Source: Rhopalosiphum padi
Lineage: Eukaryota > Arthropoda > Insecta > Hemiptera > Aphididae
Length of the DNA: 64,000 bases
Reading direction: 5' to 3'
Assembly: GCF_020882245.1 (NCBI RefSeq)
Contig: NC_083597.1
Span: forward strand, 63,218,152 to 63,282,151
In this document: in pieces, positions 11,480 through 25,467 of the stretch
Layout of the letters: each line of letters opens with the position of its first letter
Numbering within the stretch: position 1 is the stretch's first letter
Made by a program: the position numbers and the translations under genes
The notes under the pieces: model-generated
Database searches by the model: none
What the model was told of the DNA's origin: nothing
The model's input: the letters and a program-made list of their open reading frames with translations, nothing else

Positions 11480-14400
11480 GAAAAAAACGTATCGTTAATA
11501 ATATGACGCTGAACAAAAAAAAAAACAGATACTGCGATTTAATTTAAAAATAAAAATAAAACGTAGGAAAAATATGAAAAAGCCCTCGATTTATCTTATT
11601 GGCATTTTTGTATTTTACCGAAGCTATTAATAATTATGATGGACGTGGGCCACCGGTAAAAATTGAAAAATATAATGTTTTTTTTTCATACATCCTATAT
11701 ACATAACACGCGGGCGCGCGCGCACGTATATATACTTTTAAATTATTTTTAAAGTCAGCATTTTTTTGCTAATTGACTAATTGGCGTAGGTTTTTTTTTT
11801 GAAAAGATTAATTTTTAGAATACACATTACCGATTGATTATTATTATTATTATTTTTTTATTAATAAAAAAACAATATAGGTAGGTAAATATAATATATT
11901 ATGTGTATTCAAAAATGCGCTTCAATTGTTCGAATTAATAATTAAACCATCAGAGAGTTTTTTTTATATATGACGAAGCTTTTCAACTTAAATTATGTTT
12001 TATATTAACGAGTTTTTATTATTATTTATCATTTAATCGAATACGGTAGAATTAAATAAAATACCTACGCAATATTGTTCCCTACACAATTCATAGCGTT
12101 AAAAAATTAATAACACCTCATTTAAAATATATTAATATTTTTATATTCATATAATACCTAGTAAATACCCATATACAATGTCTTTAATAGTTATTAAACC
12201 TTGGTCTACGGGCACGAATAAATGCTTTTAAGATTTTCGATTTTTATTTCTTTAATAGGTATGAGTTTCATTTAATTTGTGTTGACGACTATAATATTAA
12301 TATTTAATACCTAATTAACAATTAACAACAACAAAAAAAAATTATAATACGCATTCTTAAGTAAGAATAAGTAATATCAAAAAATATTATTTTAAACATT
12401 TTATGAAGTGTACAAAGTACAAGTATTGTCAAACAAAGAAAAAAATTATAAGTCAATTTCTATTTATTTATAATACTTATACTGTAGGTACTACAATTTC
12501 GAAATACTAAACATAATTAATTTACAATTTACAAGCAAGTAAGCACCAGAGCATTGTTTTTACATAGTGCGTATAAATGGTTCGTATAACGCCTGTATAT
12601 AATTATGACAAGCTTTATCCACGATACTATGAAACTCAATAATTTATAATACGCATCATACGTATAACAAATTGAACATTATAAAGCGGTGGAAGTTACT
12701 TCCGAGCTGGTTTATTATCCTATTATTAGTACGCACAATATAAAATTATTTACGATAACTATGGCTAGTACTTGCACAATTCATACTTTTACGCAATTCA
12801 GATTCTTAAAGTCGGGTATTAATATTTTCCTGAAATACAAAATAAATTACGAAAAGTAAATTTAAGACGATTTTAGTAAGTTTTTTTCAATCTTCTATTT
12901 GAAACTTTTATTTTGCTATATTTTGTATTTTGACATTTTTGATTTATTAGGTAAATTTTGGTCTTTTTAGTTCATTTTTAAATGAAAATTAATAATTTCC
13001 GTCAATTAAAACTTTTTACAAGCATTTTAATAACTATTTTTACATGTTTTAAACGTTCGTCATACTTAATTAATAGTATTTTTCGTTTAAAATAGTTTAC
13101 ACTTCATAGGTTTTTATATTTTTTAAATTATGTACGTAAGTGTAATTGTGGATTTTATACTATTTTTTGAGATATTAATGAATATTTATACAGTTTTTTT
13201 AGTGTATTTTTGGGATTTATTGTGCATTATATACTTGTACTGAGTATAATACTGCATTATTTTCGATAAATTAGATTTAAAATCAGAATACGCAGAAAAT
13301 ATAAATTTTAAATTTTTCATCATTGCATTATAATTTTTTATGAAGAATTGAAGAGCAAATGTTATTTGTTAAAATAATTCAATTATTAAAAAAATGTAAG
13401 TTATGAAATATTTCAAATTCAGAACCCTAGTGCAGCAAGTAAAGTTTAAATTCTTTAATTATTTAAAATTTTAGAATTAAATTCGTAATATTGGTTGGAT
13501 TTATTATCAACATGAATTAGGGTACACCTTTTACATACCTAGGTTCTGTTATTAAAAAAGAATAATGTTTTTAAATATTTAACCAGATCCTTTTAATATA
13601 CAAATAAGGTAGATACATTTTTAAAAATAAAAGATACATTGACATTAATTATATTCACATGGTAATCTATTTTATTATTTATATATTAATATTTTTAAAT
13701 ATTTAATTAATTGTTATTATATTACCTATTAGCTATTACAGTTATAAAAAAGTTAAATTCAATTTAATCATTGAACTTTTATTTTGTATTTATTATCATT
13801 GTATATACTTAATTAGTAAAAAAAACATGTCAGTGTTATATTATAATATGTGATGTATCCTACCAGGAATGTGTAGTTAGATAGTTGCTCAATCTGTTTT
13901 AAATATAACATTATAAAATCTATTCAATTTTAGTTGGATTTACTATAGGCTAGTTGTATTATAAATTTATAAGTAATAAATATTAATAATGATTAAAACT
14001 GAACATGATTTTTTCGAATTATTGGTGAAGCATAAATAATATATCAAAATTATATCTTTTATATAATATTATTATACTACCTAATGATCATGTGTATTTG
14101 CTTGCTGGCTTTGCTGGTAGTTATATGTTGATCAAGTCAGATAATATTACGCTGAAATTAATTTCAATAAATATTATATTAAACGATATAATATATAAAA
14201 CGTAATATACTAATATACTAATTAATGGTCAACTATCAAAAATATGTTTTAAAAAATAATAGACATATATATAACTAAAAATTATTATGTTGGTTTTAAT
14301 TAATAAAAATACAATTATTAAATGAATTTACTAATACCATATAATATCATGATTTATTTTATATTTTTAATTCAATTTAAATAATCATTTTATAGCTAAT

Positions 14401-16180
14401 ATATTAACTTTTTTTAAACAAAACCCATTAATATCTATTAATCTATTATATAAGTTTAAAAAAAAAGTTTGAAAAAATATAATATCAAAAAAAAAATGAC
14501 AAGAGTTATATAAATATTAATGTATATGGCATTACATATTAAAAATTATTATTAGTGGTTGTATTTATTAAAATATAAAATATATAGTCATATAGACATA
14601 CAAACATAGGTTATTTAAGTATTTCAAGTGGTTGTTTACATTTTAATATGTATTTGTAATCTGATTTTTTGTATTGAAACGATACAAAAAGTTTAATAAT
14701 ATTTTAATGTTGCTTTTATTTTATTTTACTATTTATTAGAACTAGAGGTTAAAGCTGACAATTTACAATCCAATGTATAGGTTTTTGTAAAAAAAATACA
14801 TATTCAGCAACTTTTCGAAAAAATATGTTTTGTTTGTAAAATTGAAAATCAAATCAACTTTTAAATTTCCATCAATGGCATTTCGTAATAAAGAATATAA
14901 AAATACTTGACATCACAATAAATTAATTTATATAGAATAATAATTATAGCGGCTGGATTTTCAAATATAATATATTATTGTAGTTTTGTCTATCGTATAG
15001 GTACTAAGGAGCCAGGTAGGTATAGGTACTGTATGAGCAACACACATGCGTAAATATAAACACGTGTTTATGGCGCAAGACTAGCTCTTATGTACATTTT
15101 CCGTAAATTATTTAAGGGATTGAAATTCGATTGCCCTACGCTCATATTATAAGCTTATCTACAACGTTATTCACACTCCTTCGTTAAATTCAAATATAAT
15201 ATACAGCATTGTGCACATACAGCTGTGTTAAGGGTTAAAAAAAAGGCAAACAGAATTGTAGCTACGGCAAAGATAAGAAAAACGGTTCACCTTTCAATTG
15301 TATATTCTCACACCTATCTATTGATGCAATATAATTATACGTGTAAAACCGCGAGTACGATAAGCGTTATTGCGTGTATCAATACAGGGATAGAACGGGT
15401 ATTATATAATACCTACAGATAAACAGGAAGAAAAGAAAACTGCTTATCGGTTATAAATTATAATAAATTTATAACCAGTGCCACATTTCCTCATGTATTG
15501 AGAATCTCGTCGTGTTTGTCCCCGGCGAGTCCATAGTACTGTTATACTATTTTATAGCAATGGATTGAACAATTATTACGAAAAGTTATAGGTAATATTA
15601 TCTACTATAACTTACTAAAACATATATTTTTTTTTAATTTAAAATAATTGAAACAGTTAATTCATGTATTTGGCTGGTCCTATCTCATTCTTAAATAATA
15701 CATTATTATGAGAAATTAATAATTCAGCTAATAATTTAATTTGATATACATTTTCTATAAATATTATGTGTAATGTTATTGTCAAACGTAATGGTTAAAT
15801 TGTCTGAATTGTAACTAACTTAAGATTACTTAAGATTAAGTTCTTTAAACCATACAATTTTTTTTCTATAGCTTATTGAGTTTTTTAAGATATTAAAGTT
15901 ATAATTTATAACCTACGAAAATTTAGTGAATAATAAATATTAGTATAAGTATAAGAAGTTGCAAAAACTATATTACAAAAGTTAAATTAAAATTTTGAAA
16001 TGTTGTCATAATTTTATTAAGTTATCGTATTATTTATAACATTTTAATAATTATAAAATTATTATGAATTTTTACAAATTATTTTAATTATAATTAACAT
16101 TAATATGATTTGTAAAAAATAATTAAATAAATAATATAAGTATAATGATCGACTTTAAAATGATAAAACTACACGTATTA
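11480..16180. other. AT-rich non-coding stretch
   Basis: About 4.7 kb of AT-rich DNA with A/T runs and scattered TACCTA words. Around 15000-15550 the GC content rises slightly and a 65-codon frame (15225-15422, plus) occurs without supporting signals. I see no gene, RNA or transposon terminus. Confidence 0.55.
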
Positions 16181-16181
16181 C

Positions 16182-16253
16182 CTTGTTCCGAGATGAGTAA
16201 AGCGATGCGAGTAACGGGAATGGCTCTATAGTTGCTACTCTCGGAAGTCGTTT
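16182..16253 (-). CDS. Candidate 72-nt internal exon, minus strand
   Basis: A compact GC-richer patch in AT-rich DNA. On the minus strand it ends at a donor AACAAG then GTAATA (16181-16176). It can start after TTTTGAAG at 16257-16254, a weak acceptor. With phase 1 at both ends it reads TSESSNYRAIPVTRIALL. A second open frame reads RLPRVATIEPFPLLASLY. No family is recognised. It could instead be a short conserved regulatory element. Confidence 0.17.
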
Positions 16254-16259
16254 CTTCAA

Positions 16260-17690
16260 AATTATGGCTTGATGAACATTTTTACATCATACGTACCTAA
16301 TAATTGCAACCCAGGATTTTTTTAGGTATTTTATTTTATGGAATAAATAACTCTATTTAATTTTTTTTTCAAATGCCCTGGGTAGTCTTTATTATTTAAT
16401 AAACGACCCAAAGGTCTTTATAAATATGTTTAACAATTATATATAATTTACATACTAGATATAAATTGTATATACTATATATAATTCTAAACATAATTTT
16501 CCTTCATGTTTTGACATATAATTATAATTAAACGAATGTTTCAATTATTTTTTTTGCAGTATTGTTAAAATATTTTACTTATTTATTTGCATTTGTTATT
16601 TTCTTTGTTAATACGCTGGGTGTAGGTAAATTGTATTATAAATTTTAACTATACATATATGTATATGTACTATGTAAGTATCTACATATTGCATAATTTT
16701 CGTAACCAAACAATAATATTGATTCAATTATAAAATGTAATCATCACATATAAGTAACGCTCAATTTGTAATCGAAATTCTATCAAATTAAAGGTTATTA
16801 CCTACAACAAATTATATAAATCCTCACTTGCAGTTTAGATTAACAGAAAAATAGCACATTTAATTTATGTGTAAATTAATTAAATATTAAATATGAAAAA
16901 ATACGTTTGCAGGTTAGTAATTATTATCTGTATAATAATTATCTATAGTTGCTTTTCAAAAATGTAAAAATTCGTCTTTAAATCGTCGAAATATACTTCG
17001 TATAAGATTCTATAAAAACTATAGGTATAATATAAATAAAAATAAATATAATAATAACAAAAAAAACCATATAGATGGTAAAAGCAATTTTATTTATACA
17101 AATAAATACAATTTAATAAAATATTTGTATAGTTAAGTTTACGTGGTTAGTAGAATTTTGATCCAATTTATAAGGACCAGATAATATATAGTCTAAAAAT
17201 TGTAGTCCTTAAATATTCTTAAATAACTAAAAAAATAGTTTATTCCACTATATTTTTCGTTCAATCCATCCAGTCCAAATACTCAACTAAAAGAATTTAT
17301 TATTTGGTAACATTTAAATTATCATGGTTTCAATAATAGAATTGTATTGATAGACTTTTTTCTTTTTAACTATTATATTCTTAATTAAGAATTATTTCTT
17401 TAAAAATAAACTTTTTAATTTAAAAACTACCCGATTGAATATCCTTTCTAAAATTTCTCTAGAAATGTAGAATGTACATGAACTTGTATTAAATCAAAGA
17501 CAGAGAATCAAAAATGTTATAAAAGATTTCTAAGATTTCTATTCGAATTGGAAAAAATTCTTAAATAACTGATCATTTTAATACTTAAAAGTTTCTAGAA
17601 AATATAAAAAATTTTCAAAAAGAAACAGAAAATACACGTGATAAACAACCAGTCCCCCAAAAAATTACTGCTTATCAAGAACAAGTTAAA
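16260..17690. other. AT-rich non-coding stretch
   Basis: AT-rich with no supported gene, RNA or mobile element boundary. It includes the word ATACATATATGTATATGTA (16649-16667), a local AT near-palindrome of no assigned meaning. Confidence 0.55.
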
Positions 17691-17698
17691 AATATAGT

Positions 17699-17803
17699 AT
17701 GTATAATCATTACAAAGAACAGAACGAAATCAATGAATATATTAGAGAATTAGCTTACCACTTAGAACTACACAGTGTTCCAAACGCTGATGTAATTAAC
17801 TAA
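17699..17803 (+). pseudogene. Possible decayed coding relic
   Basis: A 34-codon frame (ATG 17699, TAA 17801) reads KEQNEINEYIRELAYHLELH, with the amphipathic, acidic and basic mix of real protein rather than of translated AT-rich DNA. Immediately upstream another frame reads PVPQKITAYQEQVKN, as if a frameshift separates two parts of one old coding region. The local pattern of the second part (x-EYI-x-EL) resembles the capsid region of retrotransposon Gag proteins, but that is a loose impression. The longer region has stops in every frame. Confidence 0.2.
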
Positions 17804-17809
17804 ATTTAC

Positions 17810-20800
17810 AATAGATGAGTGATTCTTATTCATTTGGTTTTCTTAAGACATAAACTTATAAAATAATTTATAAAAGTACATTGTTCATTAAAAATAATAG
17901 ACTAGTTTACATGATTAAAAAAAAATAATGGAAAAAATGACATTACATAAAAATGTTTATTGGAAATAATTGATAGTTGGACTAAATAAAAATGGACCTT
18001 ATTGTATAGGACCAATATTCTTGTAACCGTATAAGCTGTATAACATTTTTTTTTATAGATAACATAAATCTTCAACAATGTGTTGTGAACTTGACACTAT
18101 TTTTATTATTTATACCCTAAAAAATGTCAAATTTGATAGCTTGTGTATAATCAAATTACATATACTCAATGTCCCTATGAAAAAAAAACATGGAATAAAT
18201 TGTAATATTTCATTTCGGTCATAACTTATTTAATTTCAAAAACATATTTAACACTTTAAATGTAGCGTGTATGCAATTAAAACAAATTAAAATAATATAT
18301 TTCATTTTTACCCATACCATATATACAGACCTAATTTGTTTGTTGTCGTATTCGCTTTTCGTTCTTTTTTTGTTTAAACAACTCATGTCATATTATCAAA
18401 CAATATGTCAAATTTAGGTACGATATAAAAGACACAAAATGATTATATTGGTAGGCAATACGTTTCGATCACATTAGAAGTTCGAGTAATCATTATTATT
18501 ATTATTCAAGGTTAAAGACAGTATATTTTATTTTAATTGTTAACCACTTGTTAATCGATCGTTATTAAATATAAAAAAAAAAAATATTTTAGTTTATTTC
18601 AAACTTTTATACGAGTACTCGAAAGTTTAAGCTGCCATTAAGAAATACCTACATAACTATATAGATCAAATAAATACATAAATAATTGTAACAACTAATT
18701 TAAATTTATTGTAATAAAAAATATAGAGCTTAATAAATTGAGTTAATTTTCTATTTCGAAATACCGTATAAACTGCAATTTTCTTTGGATTATGTAATAT
18801 AAATTATTTATGAACAGACGAATTATTAAATTACGTCTAAAGGTAAATCAAAATTAAGCTGTAATTTACTATATTGTATATTTCTATTTTGAATTTAAAC
18901 ATTTTATTTCAGTGCTATAAAAAAAATGTCCTTAATGTAAAAACAGCTGTTCAAGAACGTCATTAGATATATTTTTTTTTTTTATAGTTTTTTGGACTGT
19001 ATTTTTAGATTTACAACACAAATTATTTACTTATACATTATTGTATATTTAGTTTATATAATATTAAAAACGTATTTAAAAAAAAAAAATTAAACGTTAA
19101 AAATAATATTAAAAATTGTGAACTAATTTGCACAGTTTAGGTTAATTGGACGTATACATAGATAAATGTATACATATTTTACCATCATGTTGTCAACATT
19201 TGACTAAATAAAATTAACACATTAATTATTACCTATGTGAGTACGTTAATTGAATAATTTTAGATTTAAACTGTTAAAAATTAATTGGTAACAATTCAAA
19301 TGTAACCCAGATTACTAATTTGAAAAACTGAGAAACTTGCTATTGTTGGAATAATAGGTTTTTGAGGTCATTGAGTAGGTAAATTTAATGAATGTGTTAA
19401 ATTGTATAATAAATTACTATGTATACAAATAATCTATCCTGAACAAAGAATAATACGAATGAGTTAACTGCATTTATTTCTAAAAATAGTTTACTTTTTA
19501 GATAAATGATAATATATTTTTATAACTATTAGTATTTTTTCAATTATTAAGTAAGTTATTTAAAGTTTTGTAAAAAACATTGCATATAACTTATAAGTCA
19601 ATATAGACATAGGTACTTTAAAATGGTGTGAATAGGTTATGTATAGTATAGTATAGCTGCTTATAGGCATAGGATTAATATTTGTGTAGATATTATGAAA
19701 ATGTCAACGTGTATAATTGTATAGCCTACGTTAAAATGAAAAACTTAAGTCTCAACGATAAATGTTTTTTTGACTTATAGAAAAATAAAAAAATCTACTC
19801 AGGGAAAAGCATTAATTTTTGTTTAAATATATATTTATTCAAATAAAATAAAATGCGTCAAAGTACCTATTTATTTTTGATATTGTATTACTATTATAAC
19901 AATTCGTGAGAAACCTTATTTTGTTAAATTATTTTTGACTTAATAAAATTGTTTTCAACATAAATAAAAAACCCAAAATAGACCAACATTTAAAATGTTT
20001 TTAAATAGTTAAAAATAAAAAAATATTGTAAAATAATACATTTATTATTAGAAATAATTTAAAATTATACCATATTTAGAAAATACTAGTATCTACCTAT
20101 GAGTAGTACGACCTGGTATTTAATTTAATGAGTTCGAATTTCACTAAAAACAAAAATAATTTCATTAACTGGTGTTTTTCTGCTGTTTTTTGTTATTTTT
20201 TCTAAATTATTAAATATACAAGGAAATAGGAATTACTTGCTTTTGACACTTCTACGTACAAATGGGGTCAAATTATCCACTAAAAACTATCCACAGATCT
20301 ATCCATCTCTCAGTTAACTTGGAACCTAAAAAAGTCACACATTTTAAAAGATTAACATTTATTCGTTTATTAATTATATATTTTCCAGCATAAAATATAA
20401 TATTACAAAAAAAAAAAATTAAATATAGCATTTATTAAATATTTTTTTATGATTGTTCATTTTTATTGTAAATTTTGTTGTATTATATTTACATAACTAT
20501 AAATTATTATCATTATTTATTGATATAATTATATAGTTCTTATTGTTATAATGCAAATTTAAATTCATTATAATATCATATTTAAATGATAATAACATTA
20601 TAAAAATAGAAAAAAAATATAGAATATGATTTTAACACTAGGTATACAAAATTATTTAAATTCAATTAAATTAAGTACATCGTCAAGTATTATCTATATA
20701 ATAGAGTTTTATTAAATATGAAATTAGTTAATCTAGTGCATTTAGCGACTATTCAGACGGAGTCGTATTAACGTGGAAAATTATAAAAAAAGTATTTATC

Positions 20801-23330
20801 AATTAAATATTATTTATTTCTTATACCTAGCATATAAATAGAATTTTAAAATATGCTAAAATAAATAAATAAATAATACTTAAGTTTTAACATTGTTTGT
20901 CATGCATGAATTGCCTTCAAGATTTTGGTTATGTGAACAACCACGTTATTATAATATTGCGCTGTAGTTTTTGTTTATATTAACCCCCAATTATATCGTA
21001 CTTAGGCAGCCTAACATACATTCTCCATGATTAACTTCCGCAATACACTGCATATTGGGTTTTACTAGCGATGTACTAAACTTATTTCTAATGTAACACG
21101 TACTTTATTGAAGGCACTTACCAATTAATCTTTTTGGTTCTACCTTATTATAATATATAGGTACCTAATATAATTGTAAGTAACAACATCATTTATTTTC
21201 ACCATTTTAATGTACCTAACTTGGCAATATGACAATGAAATAAAATCAAAAAAATAACACGATCATAGTTTTGTGATTTTAAGTTTCCTGTTATTTCGAA
21301 AAAAAATCGCTTTGAAAATATTTCGTGGTTTTCTTGAAAAGTGCAATACTAGAGGCAGAATATAAGCATCGGATACCAATTCGATCTGTAATAAGAATAA
21401 TTATACTAATTAGTATTCATCAAGTTATCTCTGGTATAGATTAAGGAGAATCAAACATTAAACCGTAAATGCAATACAAACAAATTCTATATATTTTATA
21501 ATATTTTTTAAAACAGTACCTATTTTATATACATTAAAATATCAAGCGAATATCTTCAAAGAATAATCATAAAATGACGTTATATTTTATAATTTTTAGA
21601 AACGCACGTATTTTGTACGTGTAAGCAAGTCAAACATAAAATGTATTTTTCAAATAAAATTGTCAAAAAGCCAAAATACAATATTTAACAAGGAAGGCAA
21701 AATAAAAAAATATATATAATTATTAAGCTATTATACTTTTAGTTACTATGTTAGGTTTTGTGCGAATATTATTAGGAATGTATAATAGCATGAAAACAAA
21801 TATCATTAATAGAAGATCACGTAGAAATAGACAATAGTAAAATAATTGAAATCGCAATATTATAGGAATTGTGAAATATGTGTACTCACCAGTTTTTAAA
21901 TATTTATAATATTTTTCTATCGTAGGGGGATGTTCATTTTAATTTTTTTTAGATATAAATAGTATGAAATGATCACCATTTGTTCATGTAAGAACTTACT
22001 TCTAGATTTTTTTTATCAAGATAAGTTTAAAAAAAACATTTTAAGAAATTAAAAATTTCAATTTTATTGCCCAGAAAAATATTAATATAATATTATTATA
22101 ATTTTACATAAGTATCATACATTATAATATAATTGTATTTAACACTCTACAATGTATTATTATAGTGCAATTGTTAAATTCCGAAGGTAATTAATTATTG
22201 TTTAGTGTTGATAAATTGTGTGGTGTAGCTTTTAAAGATACATGTATAATATAAATAATAACAAATTATGTATGTAATATTGTTTATTTTTTATTTACAT
22301 TAACTTTATGAAATAGGTACGATTTTTTTATATTAATAAAGCGTTTAAAATACGTTTTAAGACGGAATCACCTCTATATTTTTTAACGTTTATAATAGAT
22401 AGGATATTTAATTTTGTGGAATTCCAAGAAAATTACAAACTAAATAATTCCAAGAATGGGTTGATGAATAGATTAATTTTAGTGCAACTTCGAATAATTT
22501 ATTATCAACAAATTCGTACCTTATAGGTAGGATATTTAATTTATTTGATACGAATGTTTAATTCTGATTTATTCAATTTTTATTGTTAAAAAGGTAATTA
22601 AAAAAATATAATGTATTTTCACAGTTAAATAATTAATACGTGTTTATAAATTTATGTTGTTGAAAAATGTTCTCTTTCTAAAACGATTGGTAATAAAATT
22701 GGACAGTCATAGAGTCAATCCAGCATATTATTATTAGAAATACGCGAATACATTTTTCTTGTAGAAATTCGGTGTTGCAGTGTTATCTTAATAAAATTAA
22801 TTAGTATACGGTATACTAAGAAATTTCTTATACGATAATATGAAATGTATATAAAAATCAAAATAACTTTTTTTTAAAATTATAATCTTAATATGCTGGT
22901 ATGTTGAATAGTGAATAGTGATTATAATTATTTTGATTGTCAAAAAAAAATAAAAAATAGGTAAGTAATATATCTGTTAAACGTCTAAAAATATATAAAT
23001 ACTTTTCAATGCATTTAATGATTCATAAAATATATTTATAAATAATTGAATCTATTAACTATTAAGTAAAATACTTTTTAGTTAAATATATTATAATAAT
23101 TATACCGTGTACAAAAAAAGGGGTTTTGTATAGACTTCTCTTTAAGCGTAACATAATATCTGAATAATAATAATTATTAAATAGTATATTTAAATATTAT
23201 TATGATAAATCCAAATAAAATTATTGTTCTTATAAATTGACCAAAACAGTAATACAATACAAACTTTAAACGAAATTATTAAGTATTTAAATCACTTAAT
23301 ACGACATATCACGGTCGTATTATACTGTTA
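17810..23330. other. AT-rich non-coding stretch
   Basis: About 5.5 kb of AT-rich DNA. An (ATT)n run lies at about 18487-18505 and long A or T homopolymers occur throughout. One acceptor-like site at 18912 (TTTATTTCAG) is followed by 17 open codons to a TAG, a length expected by chance. I see no supported gene or RNA. Confidence 0.55.
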
Positions 23331-23350
23331 TAGAACACTGTTATTCTTAC

Positions 23351-23399
23351 CATACGCTAAATTAGCTGGCGGTATGCAGCTCTCGAGGACAACGTTTAA
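23351..23399 (-). CDS. Candidate 49-nt internal exon, minus strand
   Basis: On the minus strand the patch follows a modest acceptor (TTGCCTCCAG, 23409-23400) and ends at a donor, TATG then GTAAGA. Its open frame reads LNVVLESCIPPANLAY and leaves phase 1. The same GC-richer patch can be read on the plus strand as a first coding exon (23493-23532), so at most one interpretation is probably right. It may also be a conserved regulatory element. Confidence 0.13.
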
Positions 23400-23492
23400 C
23401 TGGAGGCAAGCGGCCCTGCGTTACTAGGTAGCGCTACTTCCACAGCTCTAAAATGTTCCGTATATTTAGAATATTCGATTCCTAAAAATAAA

Positions 23493-23532
23493 ATGGGCGG
23501 GTTCAGAGGGTTTCTTACGATCGTTATCGCAG
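23493..23532 (+). CDS. Candidate first coding exon with signal-peptide-like start
   Basis: An ATG in good context (AAAATAAAATGG) opens 13 codons reading MGGFRGFLTIVIA, then a CAG-GTAAAT donor in phase 1. A short hydrophobic N-terminus ending at a phase 1 junction is the usual layout of signal-peptide exons in genes for secreted and Ig-superfamily proteins. Only 13 residues are visible and no downstream exon with matching phase and recognisable domain is present in the window, so this remains a suggestion. Confidence 0.2.
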
Positions 23533-23812
23533 GTAAATTTTTGTTAAATTCAATATTACAAGAACTGACCAACGTATAAGCATAATACGATAAGAGTATC
23601 TAATAATAACGCATTTCTGCTACATCAATAACGTTAGAATTAAATAAAAATATTAAAATAATATAAAACAAATAACAATTTAAAATCTTATAGTAAAACA
23701 AAAAAATATGTATAGGTTGTATAAATTGTTATTTATTATTGGCAAACAGTACCTGTGTTATATTGATTTTTGTTTATTCTTCCTTATGAATTTTGGTTTC
23801 TATTAATTCGTC

Positions 23813-24043
23813 ATGGCCGGATTTAAACTTTGGGAAGATAAATAAGATGATATAATGTTAAGGTTAAAAAGTCGTAAACTCGTAGGTTGACTGATTGTTA
23901 TGAAAAATAACGAATATTCTAAAACTGGATTTTCATATGAATTGGGAGCTGTGAAGCAATGCAGTCTAGAAATTATACACGAAAGTATAGATGACGATAT
24001 GGTCGATATGGACTTCTTGAATTTCCCAGCATACACTATGTGA
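23813..24043 (+). pseudogene. Decayed coding frame with two in-frame stops
   Basis: A single plus-strand frame of 77 codons begins MAGFKLWEDK and ends HESIDDDMVDMDFLNFPAY at TGA 24041. It is interrupted by two stop codons, at residues 11 and 26. From ATG 23900 the last 47 codons are uninterrupted. The acidic, varied composition is unlike translated AT-rich noise, so an old gene copy or transposon relic is plausible. The exact antisense frame (24036-23803) is open for 77 codons, but is Ser/Ile/Leu-rich, as expected for the complement of an acidic sequence. I do not recognise the protein. Confidence 0.28.
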
Positions 24044-24049
24044 CGTGTA

Positions 24050-25380
24050 TAAAAATATTATATACACAACGAGGCCACCTAAATAATGAATATAATATGC
24101 CGTTACAAATCGCAAACACAAATATAAGTACAAGTTATTGTATTTGTTAAAACCAAGACATTTTTTTAAAAATAATATAGAATATAATTTATAGATAGAG
24201 GACCAAAATTACAATTTTTATATTTTTAACACAGATGTCCTTATTTACAAGTCTCGGTGGTAGGATAAGTGAATTTTATTAATATACATTTATACACATA
24301 AATTACCCATTTCTTCCCACGTTGATAGGTAGACAGATGGAAGGTACTTTTAAGTGATAAGTATCAAGGTAATTATTTAATTATAATATTATGTACTTAA
24401 GTACTTTACACTATATACCTTTATAAAATTATTTTTATTTATAATAATATATTAATGACTATGATAAATATAAGACTCATTACGTATTTATTATATATTA
24501 CAAATGTACATAGAACTAGAAAGAGGGGGGAGTATCCAATCCAAAACCCCCTAATAATCATGTCAATCTCTGGATATGATATATTCATAATAATCCTAAT
24601 ATTGTTTAGATTTCTAGCTTCTTATCTGTATTATTGGACTTTAACCTGTTTTGTACATTTTAATTTATTATTATAATGCTGAACAGAAGTATTAGGGATA
24701 AATATAACGTATATAACCTAAAGAAGAACGCATTGATAATCTAAGTATAAATAAAGCTACAACAAGGTAACGGTCATCTAATATAATAATTATAACAATG
24801 CATACTGGTAAGTATATTATTTATTTTTATTATTAGTAATAAATTTAAATTAAATTAAAAATAAATATTCTTTAATGCTTCATTAGAATAATAATATATA
24901 AATATATAATTCACTGATGTAATATAAAATAATAGTTATATTTTTCGAATACCTATATAATATAAAACTATACATAAATATGTATGTTTGTAATAAATAC
25001 TAGAAAAATTGACTTTTGTATCTATTATAATTTATAATTTATTACAAATTTCCTAAGCTATAATCGATTTTTGCAATAAGCCTGAATATAAACTGGCCAT
25101 TTGTGAAGTAAAATTCAAAAAAATCATACGACCTGCCTTTATTTAAAAAGACCAAATTAAAAAGTGTACGACATATGATAATTAATATTATATCCCATAA
25201 AAGGCGGCGTGAGTGTAGAAAGAAATCGACTTAATACAATAATATTATATCAATTCGTTCAAACCTTAACAACCGGAAGAAAGTATTTTTCTTTTACCTA
25301 ATAAAATAAAATGTGTGCGTATGTTAAGCTGTTTAACCGCCTTTGACAAAAAAAAACTTATTCTACGTACGTGCCTATGA
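24050..25380. other. AT-rich non-coding stretch
   Basis: AT-rich, with one odd block at 24522-24552 where a G run and a C run (GGGGGG ... CCCCC) flank 15 bases. A strong donor-like word (CATACTG then GTAAGTATA) occurs at 24796-24811, without a supported exon before it. Confidence 0.5.
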
Positions 25381-25467
25381 TACATAAGTCACATGGTTTG
25401 TCGACGACACGAATCTGCACGACATTACAATATTACAATGGTGTGTCCGTTTTCTTGGGTTCCACAG

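Noticed and set aside
20130..20150. GAGTTCGAATTTCAC, resembling a tRNA B box
   Set aside because: No A box, anticodon arm or acceptor stem at the right spacing.
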